64,000 nt of DNA from Stieleria neptunia (lineage in GTDB: Bacteria; Planctomycetota; Planctomycetia; Pirellulales; Pirellulaceae), in the NCBI RefSeq assembly GCF_007754155.1, contig NZ_CP037423.1, positions 2,604,001 through 2,668,000 on the forward strand, given 5' to 3'. The notes under the pieces were generated by a model that worked only from the letters and a program-made list of their open reading frames with translations, was not told where the DNA came from and did not search any database. Made by a program: the position numbers and the translations under genes. Below, piece after piece: positions 1-7,929 of this stretch. The first letter of the stretch is position 1; each line of letters opens with the position of its first letter.

Positions 1-293
1 ATGCCGAAGAAACTGTTGCCCATCGCCTTGGCTTGCCGAATCGTCTCGTTCGCCGCATCCAGTTCGATCCGCTGTTGTTTGGCGGCCACGTCGACCCAAC
101 AACCCTGACAGCGCAGATTGCAGCTGTTGATCACCGACAGATACAGAAACGGCGGAAAGAACTCGCCGCGTTTCAGCCGCCGCTTGTGCTTGTGCACACT
201 CCAAAGTCCCTTCACTCCAAGCGTCCACGCCGCTTTGGCAAGCAATCGCTTGTCGGTTTCGAAAAGGAATCGCGAAGCCAAACGAAGATACAT
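1..293 (-). CDS. Radical SAM protein, N-terminal part (cut by window edge)
   Basis: Reading the minus strand from an ATG at 293 gives 97 residues with no stop before the window edge. About residues 52-65 read SVINSCNLRCQGCW, a CxxxCxxC cluster that binds the [4Fe-4S] of radical SAM enzymes at the end of the first beta strand. The following helix region (ELDAANETIRQAKAMGNSFF) and the 50-residue basic lead are usual for SPASM/HpnH-like members, but the part that decides substrate lies outside the window, so no reaction is assigned. Its start faces the 3' end of the downstream amidohydrolase gene on the same strand, with a short tandem repeat between them. Confidence 0.8.
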   Translation of the reverse strand, partial: MYLRLASRFLFETDKRLLAKAAWTLGVKGLWSVHKHKRRLKRGEFFPPFLYLSVINSCNLRCQGCWVDVAAKQQRIELDAANETIRQAKAMGNSFFG

Positions 294-310
294 AAAGCAA
301 CAAACCGAAC

Positions 311-338
311 TTGGAACTTGGAACTTGAAACTTGGAAC
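311..338. repeat. Heptamer tandem repeat (TTGGAAC x4)
   Basis: Four consecutive 7-bp units: three TTGGAAC and one TTGAAAC. It sits between the end of the amidohydrolase gene and the radical SAM start. A second heptamer run (CTGAAAC x7) occurs at 54871-54919, again in an intergenic gap. Probably a slippage microsatellite. Confidence 0.85.
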
Positions 339-340
339 TA

Positions 341-1579
341 TTATGCCCGCCCGGGCAGGTCCGTGCACGACAAATCCCCGGCTGCGAAATCCCGCCACAC
401 CTGATTCAGGCGTTTGGCGGTCGTGGGAACCAAAACCAGCGGCTGGTGACGGATCCGCCCGGGTTGGATTCTCCCAAATTGAGATCCGGCGCCTAGCAAG
501 GCATCCGATCCGGCCAGTGTCGCCATTTCCAGCACCGCCTGCGGATCGAGATCCGGCCGATGATCGAGCAGAAATTGCACTTCTTTCCAGACGCTTAGGT
601 CGGGGTTGCTGGCCCGCGAATCCGTACCGATGGCGACTCGGATCCCCGCGTCGAGCAGTTTTTGGACGCCGTGACGGGGGTGAGAGAAAAAGTGGTGCGT
701 TCGCGGGCAGTAGACAACGGTCAGTTGGGGGTGCCGAGAGATTCGCTCGATTTCATCGTCTTGAAGATCATTGCCGTGGATCAATAACGCTCTGGGCGCT
801 TCGGCGATCCAGCCGATCAGATCCATCAGCGGCTGCGCGCCGGGCCAGGGAAACAGCCCCTCGGGCCACAGGCCGGCCCCGCGGAGGGCGTCGGCAAACG
901 GCCCGCTGCCCCGTCGCAGTAGCGGGCGCTCGTCGGGCGACTCGGCAACATGCATCGCCAATGCGGCACCGGACGGCTTGGCCAAATCGACGCAGCGGCG
1001 AATCAATTCAGGCGGCGTCGAATAGGGCGCGTGGGGGCTGACGCCGAAGTCAATCGACGGGTTTGCCGCCAATGTCTCTGCGTGTGCCTGGGCGGATTGA
1101 AATCGCTCGCGACCTCGGTTGTCACTCAAACCCAGCACTTCGGCAAACGAGACGATGCGGGCGCCCGCGTCGCTCGGATAGGTGCAGGGTGTGGTCGCGA
1201 TGTCCCCGATCAATCCCACGCCGGCGGCGACCGATTCGGCGATCCCCGCGCGGATGTTGGCCTGACGCTCCTCAGCCGTTGCCACTCCGCGGGCAGCGAT
1301 GACGCTGCCGATCCACTCGGCCAATGCGATTCCGGGGCGGCCGATCGGAGTCTGGCAATCCGAAAACTCTAAGTGCGTGTGCGCATTGACCATTCGGGGA
1401 AGCACCGCCACCTCGCCCAGATCCACGACATCTTGGCTTCGGTAGTCGCCATCGCGCAGCGCCCCGATCTCCACGATTCGGTCCTCGACCACACGCAAAA
1501 ATCCACCATTGATCGGCGGTCGGCAGATGGGGAAAATCCAACCCGCGGTATAGATTGTTTCACGGCCTGTCGAATTCAC
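341..1579 (-). CDS. Amidohydrolase (aminofutalosine deaminase/chlorohydrolase-like)
   Basis: A 412-residue metal-dependent hydrolase of the amidohydrolase superfamily, subgroup containing cytosine/aminofutalosine deaminases and TRZ/ATZ chlorohydrolases. Seen in order: an N-terminal beta-sandwich start, the metal-binding NAHTHLEF motif near residue 66, SPHAPYS in the middle, a MHVAES segment, LIHGN, and the aspartate in AIGTDS near residue 300. All expected metal ligands (HxH, two His, Asp) are present, so it should be active, acting on an amino group or halide of a ring or nucleoside. Aminofutalosine deamination in menaquinone synthesis is possible but no other mqn gene is in view. It is divergent from the DNA glycosylase gene, 25 bp away. 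Confidence 0.85.
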   Translation of the reverse strand: MNSTGRETIYTAGWIFPICRPPINGGFLRVVEDRIVEIGALRDGDYRSQDVVDLGEVAVLPRMVNAHTHLEFSDCQTPIGRPGIALAEWIGSVIAARGVATAEERQANIRAGIAESVAAGVGLIGDIATTPCTYPSDAGARIVSFAEVLGLSDNRGRERFQSAQAHAETLAANPSIDFGVSPHAPYSTPPELIRRCVDLAKPSGAALAMHVAESPDERPLLRRGSGPFADALRGAGLWPEGLFPWPGAQPLMDLIGWIAEAPRALLIHGNDLQDDEIERISRHPQLTVVYCPRTHHFFSHPRHGVQKLLDAGIRVAIGTDSRASNPDLSVWKEVQFLLDHRPDLDPQAVLEMATLAGSDALLGAGSQFGRIQPGRIRHQPLVLVPTTAKRLNQVWRDFAAGDLSCTDLPGRA

Positions 1580-1604
1580 AGCGTCATTTCATCGAATGTC
1601 TTGA

Positions 1605-2225
1605 ATGGTCCAACGTCTCTCGCCACCGACCCGGTTGCTTTCCGATCGCCTCGACGCAGCGTTCTACGGCCGGCCGACGGCGGTCGTGGCGCGAGAATTG
1701 ATCGGCAAAGCACTGCTTCATCACGTCGATGGTCAATGGCTGGGCGGCTGGATCGTCGAGACAGAAGCGTATCTGGACCACGGCGATCCGGCCAGTCACT
1801 CGGCGCGAGGAAAAACGGCCAGCAATGCGTCGATGTTTTCCGATCCCGGGACGCTGTACGTTTATCCGATCCATGCGAAACACTGTTTGAACGCGGTCAC
1901 CCAACCGGCCGACCAGGGGGCCGCGGTCTTGATCCGAGCCATCGAACCGGTTTGGGGCCTCGATGTCATGCGTCGCCACCGCGGCTATGACGACGTCCGC
2001 CGATTGACTCGCGGCCCGGCGATGTTGTGCCAGGCGTTGCAAATCGATCGCAGCGACGACGGCCGATGTCTGGTCCGCGACGAACGGTTGGGCGTGTTCA
2101 CCGATTCGTCTCAGCGCGCCCCGGTCATCCGAGCGACCAAGCGGATCGGGATCAGCAAAGCCCAACACCGCAATCTGCGATTCGTCGATGTGAACTCCGA
2201 ATACCTGAGCCGCCAAGTGGGATAG
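1605..2225 (+). CDS. mpg: DNA-3-methyladenine glycosylase (AAG/MPG family)
   Basis: Removes alkylated purines in base-excision repair. The 206-residue protein has the family signatures: VETEAY at 51-56, where Glu52 matches the catalytic glutamate of human AAG, the DPASHS segment after it, the beta-hairpin MFSDPGTLYVYPIH, and LTRGPAMLCQAL at about 134-145 in the DNA-binding site. Length is usual for bacterial members. It stands alone, divergent from the amidohydrolase gene. The final codons and the stop lie inside a 25-bp-arm palindrome that continues downstream, so the repeat has supplied the C-terminal Val-Gly and stop. Confidence 0.93.
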   Translation: MVQRLSPPTRLLSDRLDAAFYGRPTAVVARELIGKALLHHVDGQWLGGWIVETEAYLDHGDPASHSARGKTASNASMFSDPGTLYVYPIHAKHCLNAVTQPADQGAAVLIRAIEPVWGLDVMRRHRGYDDVRRLTRGPAMLCQALQIDRSDDGRCLVRDERLGVFTDSSQRAPVIRATKRIGISKAQHRNLRFVDVNSEYLSRQVG

Positions 2226-2275
2226 GCTTCCAGGCTCGTCATTTCAGCATTGACGAGCCTGGAAGCCTATCCCAC
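2217..2275. repeat. REP-like hairpin, GTGGGATAGGC family
   Basis: Perfect inverted repeat with 25-bp arms (2217-2241 and 2251-2275) around a 9-nt loop. It overlaps the stop codon of the glycosylase gene and lies between two convergent genes, where it could also stop transcription in both directions, though no T-run follows. A second member is at 46886-46942 with the same outer arm and the same TTTTCCGTG-type flank. Confidence 0.93.
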
Positions 2276-2292
2276 TGATTTTCCGTGTGTTG

Positions 2293-5253
2293 CTAACGGT
2301 CCTTCAAATACGCCAACAAGTCAGCCATCTGTTGGGGCGAAATGTCTTTCTCGATGCCTTCGGGCATCAACGACACGTCACTGGCTTTCATTTGGTCAAT
2401 CTCGGCCCTGCCGATCGTCTTGGTTTTACCCTCGGCCATCTTCAAGATCACCGCTTCGCTGGTTTCCGATTCGATCAGTCCCGTGAACACCGAGCCCTCG
2501 GCCGTCAGAATCGAATACGACGTGAAACGCGGTTCGACCTTGGCGTTGGGATCCAGAATGTCGTACAGCAGCGCCGGTTTGGAGCGATTGCGGACGTCGG
2601 TCAAATCGGGACCCGTCTCATGGCCTTCGCCGCTGATTCGGTGACAACTGGCGCAGACCCGCGTGAAGACCTGTTTGCCGTGGGCGGCATCGGCCGTCAT
2701 CGCCAGCGCGCCCTCGTAATCCTTGGCCACTTTCTGGCGGTTCGGCGAAACCACTCCGCCAAACAATTTCGTCGCTTGATCCCGCAATGCTTCATCGGCG
2801 TGCTTGAGCAATCGCACGCGTTGATCGATGCCGAGCGCCGAGGGGTTCATCTTTCCCTCGCTCATCGCATCAAGCGTCAGGCGTGTGGATTCGGTCCGAC
2901 GCAGTAAAAACGCGATGGCCGTGCCGCGGACCGACGGCCCGAGTTGTGTCCATCGATCCAAAACAATTTGCGCCGCCCCGGCCGAACCGTTTCGTTGCAA
3001 CGCCTCCAGACAGGCCGATTGGATTTGCACCGGTTGCCCGCTGGAGAGCAACTCGGCAAACGTTCTGGCGGCGGCATCAAAGGGTTGATAGGCCATCAGT
3101 TCGATGGCCGCGACACGATCCGCAACAGCCTGTTCGGGATCCACCGCAATTTCTCCGCTGCGATCAAACACCGCTTTCAATTCGACGATTGAATCGCCCA
3201 ATTCGGCAGGCGGCTTCGCAATCAAATTCGGCAATGTCATCCGCCCTCGATCGCCACGATAACGCGGCAGCCCGTCCCCGATCCCGGCGATCGCCGCGGC
3301 ACGCCACCAGTTTTCGCTACCGTCCCTGCCGAGTGATTCAAACACGGACCGCAGTTCCGACCAATTACCGCGGGCGCCGACGACTGCGGCGAGTCTTCGG
3401 ACCAAATCCAACGTGCCGGCGTCACCCGAGCGGGGAAAGGAATCGTCATCCATCAGCCCGACAAGCACTGCACCGGATCGCTGCTTGAGCGACGTTAGCA
3501 ATCCGTCGGCAAAGGCGCTGTCGTGTCCGTCGCGTCGCGCCAGTTGAGTCAACGCCGAGGTGGCTTGCTCAGACTCGTCGTCCGCGAGCGACAAGGCGAC
3601 TTGGAAACGGACTTGTTGACTGGAGTCGCCGGCGAGCGAGATCAGCCTGTCGTGAACGGCGTCGACATCGATCATGCCGCCAGCCAATTTCGCCGCTGCG
3701 ACGCGGCAATGCACGTTCGTGTCGGAACACATCTGCAGGACGTCGGATGGTTTGATCGCCGACAATCCGTCCAGCGTCCAGAGGGCGTGCAAACGTGTCG
3801 TCGGCGCCTCAGACGCAAGCAGTTTTCGCAGACTCGCCGCCTGGCCGGTCGCCTGTTGTTCGACCAACAATCGTTGACCGAGGAACTGTCGCCATCCGTT
3901 GTCGTCGGCGAGCAAGGCAACACAATCGGCGTCTGACTCCGGCGCGGTGAATGGCCGCGCGGCCGATCCGCTGGGGACGATTCGATAAATCCGTCCGCGA
4001 TCGTCACCGGCCCGCCAGTCCAGCTTCGCGGCAATTTCCGGCGGCAGAAATTTTGGGTGTTCCACCCACAAGCGATACATGTCTGCCAGGTACAGCGCCC
4101 CGTCGGGACCGGTGGCCAGGCTGGACGGCCGGAACCAGGTGTCGGCCGAAGCGACAAAATCGCTTTTCGGTTGCGCACGCTTTGCCGTGAATTTCAGCGA
4201 GTCGGTGTCGACGATCGATCGTGTCACCAAGTGGCCGATCGGTTCGCAAACCAACACGCTGTTGCGAAACGTTTCGTCGCCCAGGTCACCCGTGTACGCG
4301 GTCGTGCCGCAGGCCGACGTGTGGGTTCCCGCGTGGGACAGATAGTTGCTCTTCATCGCGACCAGCGGGAAGACGTGTGATTGTCCGCCGGACGGAGCGA
4401 CGTCGTAGTACGGGGCGCTGACGATGTGAAACGGGTTTCGCGCCATGACGTTTGGCGCCAGAAAGGTCGTGATGATCGGGTTGCGGTTGGTGCAATAAAA
4501 CCGATGCCCCCAACGGTCGACGGTGTTGCCGAACTGTCCCATCCCGCTGTCGGCTTCAAATTCCATCGTCTGGGGATGGAAGCGAAAATCCTTGCGCGGC
4601 AGCGCCACGGCCGAATCCGGATCGGTTGCCGAAGTGATTTTGCCGGGACCGTAATTCAAGTACACCCAGTTATCGATTCCCCAGCGTGGGTTGCCGATTT
4701 GCATTTGCGGATGCGCGGGGGTGAATCCGTCAAAGACGGTTTCGCGGACGTCCGCGACGTGATCGCCGTCGGTATCCTTCAGATACAGCACCTTCGTCTT
4801 GGCACCGACCAGCAAGCCTCCCTGGTAGGCCATCATGCTGTGGGCGAAATCCAGTTTGTCGGCAAAAACGTGTCTGCGGTCGGCAATACCGTCACCGTCA
4901 CTGTCTTCCAACATCACGATTTTTGAAAGCGGATCGCCGCCGTCTTCGGGGCCGATCGGATAGTCGCCGTATTCAACGACGTACATGTCCCCGTGGCGGT
5001 CGAAACAGATCGCAACGGGATCGCGAACGAGCGGCTCGGCCGCGAATAGAGAAATTTCATAGCCCGGTTCGATTCGGATCGCGCTGAGCGAATCGGCCGG
5101 CGATTTCGGCGGCGCGGTTTCCTGTTCGACCCAATGCCGACCGCCCCGATTACTCTCGATCGCCTCCAGCGCAGATTTCGCCTTGTCCTGTTCGGCCGAT
5201 TGAAGCGACGACGCAAACACGACCAGGCCAACCATCATCACAAAACGCATCAT
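2293..5253 (-). CDS. PVC-type cytochrome c / membrane-bound dehydrogenase-domain protein
   Basis: A 986-residue exported protein of the family typical of Planctomycetes. Residues 1-20 form a signal peptide (MMRFVMMVGLVVFASS). An NHL/beta-propeller-like dehydrogenase domain follows (IRIEPGYEISLFAAEPLV, with DSDGDGIAD and DTDGDHVAD calcium-type loops), then HEAT-like helices at about 480-800, and a C-terminal c-type heme domain with CASCH at about 867-871 and a GPDLTDV segment after it. The C-terminus (SLMPEGIEKDISPQQMADLLAYLKDR region) is the usual end. The substrate is unknown; sugar or polysaccharide oxidation is often proposed for the family. Likely periplasmic. It is monocistronic by spacing. 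Confidence 0.9.
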   Translation of the reverse strand: MMRFVMMVGLVVFASSLQSAEQDKAKSALEAIESNRGGRHWVEQETAPPKSPADSLSAIRIEPGYEISLFAAEPLVRDPVAICFDRHGDMYVVEYGDYPIGPEDGGDPLSKIVMLEDSDGDGIADRRHVFADKLDFAHSMMAYQGGLLVGAKTKVLYLKDTDGDHVADVRETVFDGFTPAHPQMQIGNPRWGIDNWVYLNYGPGKITSATDPDSAVALPRKDFRFHPQTMEFEADSGMGQFGNTVDRWGHRFYCTNRNPIITTFLAPNVMARNPFHIVSAPYYDVAPSGGQSHVFPLVAMKSNYLSHAGTHTSACGTTAYTGDLGDETFRNSVLVCEPIGHLVTRSIVDTDSLKFTAKRAQPKSDFVASADTWFRPSSLATGPDGALYLADMYRLWVEHPKFLPPEIAAKLDWRAGDDRGRIYRIVPSGSAARPFTAPESDADCVALLADDNGWRQFLGQRLLVEQQATGQAASLRKLLASEAPTTRLHALWTLDGLSAIKPSDVLQMCSDTNVHCRVAAAKLAGGMIDVDAVHDRLISLAGDSSQQVRFQVALSLADDESEQATSALTQLARRDGHDSAFADGLLTSLKQRSGAVLVGLMDDDSFPRSGDAGTLDLVRRLAAVVGARGNWSELRSVFESLGRDGSENWWRAAAIAGIGDGLPRYRGDRGRMTLPNLIAKPPAELGDSIVELKAVFDRSGEIAVDPEQAVADRVAAIELMAYQPFDAAARTFAELLSSGQPVQIQSACLEALQRNGSAGAAQIVLDRWTQLGPSVRGTAIAFLLRRTESTRLTLDAMSEGKMNPSALGIDQRVRLLKHADEALRDQATKLFGGVVSPNRQKVAKDYEGALAMTADAAHGKQVFTRVCASCHRISGEGHETGPDLTDVRNRSKPALLYDILDPNAKVEPRFTSYSILTAEGSVFTGLIESETSEAVILKMAEGKTKTIGRAEIDQMKASDVSLMPEGIEKDISPQQMADLLAYLKDR

Positions 5254-5300
5254 TTACCACTTGAGTCAGAAAACAAATAAACCATGTCACCGCACGCGTT

Positions 5301-5373
5301 GGTGTTTAGCCTTTAGGCGATTCCCGGTCGCTGCTTCGCAGCGACAGTCAGCGGCTGAAGCCTGCACACCAAC
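5301..5373. repeat. REP-like element, GCACACCAAC family, copy 1
   Basis: An imperfect palindrome, with arms TTGGTGTGCAGGCTTCAGCC (minus strand) and GGTGTTTAGCCTTTAGGCGA (plus strand), and an inner hairpin built on GTCGCTGCTTCGCAGCGAC. A relative lies at 21303-21366. It sits in the upstream region of the minus-strand cytochrome gene. Confidence 0.75.
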
Positions 5374-5423
5374 ACTCATGCCCGCGCAATTCTCCCTCTG
5401 ATTTATTATTCTACTAACCACCG

Positions 5424-5693
5424 TTGTCTGGATGTTCCCAAGCCGCGGAAAAGGATTCAGGTACCAAAAATGCGAAGCACCCCTCGGACCATTTGGGTAG
5501 GACGTTGAGCACACTCGAGAAAGTCATCTTGTCATTGCAGGTCAGCGGCCCAACAAGCGACCGTGTTGCTGCTGCAAAACAATCCGCCTCGCAGATTTCC
5601 GATCCAGACCTGATCTCGATCTCCGAATTCTTGATCCAAACCGGAAGGCAAGTTTTGGAGAAGAACAAAGAGAGCGGCGACGCCGGCCCCTGA
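5424..5693 (+). pseudogene. Probable N-terminal remnant of the DUF4132-like gene
   Basis: An 89-residue frame that opens on a TTG at 5424, inside a repeat. A more sensible start is the TTG at 5505. The helical part (STLEKVILSLQVSGPTSDRV onward) ends GDAGP-stop at 5691-5693, and the next frame begins at once with VPPLPPAMHITAS. Removing one T at 5694 or nearby would join the two as GDAGPDVPPLPPAM. I infer that a single-base frameshift, or a real stop, splits one older gene; the first part is also cut at its 5' end by the repeat half-copy. It could instead be an unrelated small gene. Confidence 0.4.
5445..5498. repeat. Half copy of the GGTACCAAAAATGCG repeat
   Basis: This stretch matches the left arm and loop of the palindrome at 52652-52729 (shared GGTACCAAAAATGCGAAGCA and CCATTTGG), then the match ends without the right arm. 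It marks the 5' border of the broken DUF4132-like reading frame and may be what truncated it. Confidence 0.75.
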
Positions 5694-5694
5694 T

Positions 5695-7773
5695 GTGCCG
5701 CCTCTGCCGCCTGCGATGCACATCACAGCGAGCGCGTTTGGTGCCGGCGAAGCGACCGCCGCCGATCTGCGAGAGACCTGGCGAACGGCACGTATGGGCG
5801 GAGAACCGTTGCAAAACGCGACCGACGTGGATGAAGGTGCGGTGCGAATTCGAAAGCATGCGGAACCACGGGAAGCGGAATACGATGCCGCCTTGAACGA
5901 CTTCATCGATGAAACCGTCTCAACTGCCCTGTTTCACAAGTCGGACGATACCGACGACGCGATTCGAATGGCGGGACGCATTCGTTCTTACCCTGGTATC
6001 GCGCGTCTGATGCGATTGCTTGACGCCCTGGGGAAAAAGAGACTGTCACGATGGAATCGACAAAAGCGTAACGAGGTGACCAAGGCGCCGGTGCTCCTTC
6101 GGCAACTGATCAGGTACTCCATGCCGGGCTACGGAGAGACCTGGGAACAGTTTGATTCGATCGTCAAACAGGCGCTGAAGGAAAAGCGGCTGGATGAACA
6201 GAGATTGCTGGAACTCGCCCTCGCTGCGCCGCAATGGGCCCAGTGGATCGGGCGATCGATGTCACGAACCGGGCTTCTCGAGGCGGTCGAATGGTTGCTT
6301 CATCAAGCGGGTGAAGATTGGATTTACACGCCCGCGCTCTTCGTCTGGCACAATTTCAATCGGGGCGGCAGCGATTCGTTTCCGACGATGGAACAAATCG
6401 CTGAGTCGCCGGACGAAGCGTATAAGCCCTGGCTGAAACTCAGATCCAACCACTCGGATGTCGATTTGGAATCGGACGCCTGCGTCGATACCCAATGGTT
6501 CGAGCGAGCATCGCGAAAAATAAGTGCTGCACACTGGCTGGAACTGGAAGCGTGCTTGCCCGCCATCGCGACGCCGCAACGCGTCACACAGATTCGCACG
6601 ATTACCGAAGCACTACGGGGCGATACGGATCGGCAAACGCTTCGCAAGCGGATTGAGACGGAGATGAATGGGATCGATGTTCAGGCACTCTCCCTGATTC
6701 CCGTGGCCATCGGTGATCAGCGTGAAAGCGATCTGGCGGAGCGAATGAGGATCTTGCAGGAACACCGCCGCGCGGCCAATCGACTCAAAGCGAGCAAACG
6801 CGACCAGGCGATCAGCGCAAATCAACAGGCGCGAGCGACACTCGCACTGCGAGCCGGGATGGACGACCCCGAACGACTGGAATGGTTCGCCATGATCGAT
6901 ATTCAAGATCGCATCGACGCCGTCTCACCGGTCGAAATCGATGACACCCTCATGAAGTTGGTCGTCCAGGCCAACGGCAAGCCGATCATCGAAGTCACCA
7001 AGTCCGGTAAATCGCAGAAATCGATTCCTGCCAAACTTGGGAAGAAGCCGGAAGTGCAGAAGCTAAAAAAACTGCAAAAGGAATTGCAAACTCAAAGCCG
7101 ACAGGTGGTGCGGTCTCTCGAACAAGCGATGGTGACGGGAGCAACCTTCGACGCCGCTGAACTGCAACGGTTGCTGCAAAACGGACTGATCGGTACGCCA
7201 CTGCGATCGTTGTTGTTGATGCACGGGCAACAGATCGGATTGCCGCGATGGGACGACGATTGTCTCGTGCTGGTCGACGTGGACGGAACCCAATTTCCAA
7301 TGAATAGCGATCTTCAGTTCCGAATTGCGCATGTCTCGGATCTTGCCCATGCCGGCAGTCTGAAAGCGTGGCGAGACGCTTTCGCCGATCGGGTCCAAGC
7401 GATCCGGCAAGTGGATCGTGAGCTGTTTCAGCCGACGACAGCCGAATTGGCGTCCCAAAAACCATCGATCACGCGTTTCGCCGACTATCCACTTCGCGAA
7501 GACCAAACCCACGCGATCTTGCTGAAAATGAATTGGCGCTCCGATCGGTACGAAACCCCGTACACGTACGCCCAACATCATCCGCGTTCCGGCGTCACCA
7601 GTGTCGCCGAACTCGATTTCCCGCCCGGTGATGGAGATCGCGTCTGCATCAAGGAGGTTTGGTTTGCCGATCCGCAGGAAGCCGCGCTTTTCTTGAAGGA
7701 CGTCGATCGTCGCGTGATGAGCGAGACGATTCGCCAAATCAATCAGATCGCAACCTCGGCGGAGAGCGATTGA
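5695..7773 (+). CDS. DUF4132/WGR-type domain protein, probably 5'-truncated
   Basis: 692 residues from a GTG at 5695. The C-terminal half carries the DUF4132 pattern: a lysine-rich KLGKKPEVQKLKKLQKELQ stretch near 440-460, then VVRSLEQAMVTGATFDAAEL, then RVQAIRQVDRELFQP and an AELDFPPGDGDRVCIKEVWF segment. The N-terminal half is helical and HEAT-like. Family members are usually longer, often more than 1000 residues with a WGR domain, which is not visible here. The molecular role of DUF4132 is unknown; WGR/DUF4132 proteins are sometimes linked to DNA-damage-like or poly(ADP-ribose)-related contexts. Start and integrity are uncertain because of the apparent split at 5691-5695. Confidence 0.65.
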   Translation: MPPLPPAMHITASAFGAGEATAADLRETWRTARMGGEPLQNATDVDEGAVRIRKHAEPREAEYDAALNDFIDETVSTALFHKSDDTDDAIRMAGRIRSYPGIARLMRLLDALGKKRLSRWNRQKRNEVTKAPVLLRQLIRYSMPGYGETWEQFDSIVKQALKEKRLDEQRLLELALAAPQWAQWIGRSMSRTGLLEAVEWLLHQAGEDWIYTPALFVWHNFNRGGSDSFPTMEQIAESPDEAYKPWLKLRSNHSDVDLESDACVDTQWFERASRKISAAHWLELEACLPAIATPQRVTQIRTITEALRGDTDRQTLRKRIETEMNGIDVQALSLIPVAIGDQRESDLAERMRILQEHRRAANRLKASKRDQAISANQQARATLALRAGMDDPERLEWFAMIDIQDRIDAVSPVEIDDTLMKLVVQANGKPIIEVTKSGKSQKSIPAKLGKKPEVQKLKKLQKELQTQSRQVVRSLEQAMVTGATFDAAELQRLLQNGLIGTPLRSLLLMHGQQIGLPRWDDDCLVLVDVDGTQFPMNSDLQFRIAHVSDLAHAGSLKAWRDAFADRVQAIRQVDRELFQPTTAELASQKPSITRFADYPLREDQTHAILLKMNWRSDRYETPYTYAQHHPRSGVTSVAELDFPPGDGDRVCIKEVWFADPQEAALFLKDVDRRVMSETIRQINQIATSAESD

Positions 7774-7929
7774 ATCGAACCAGAATGCGTCGTCTTGATT
7801 CGCGTGGTTGCCGGTTACGGAAGAGTCAGTGGGTCAAAAAATTTAGTGGTCAAAACATGAAGTCATCAAGACAGAAGAAAGTCTCTCTCCAGAGGCTCCA
7901 TCTTTTGACCAACCCATCTTTTGACCAAC

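Noticed and set aside
118..1041. Long plus-strand frame of 307 codons at the window start
   Set aside because: Shadow of the amidohydrolase; Arg/Ser/Pro-rich composition typical of an antisense frame in GC-rich DNA.
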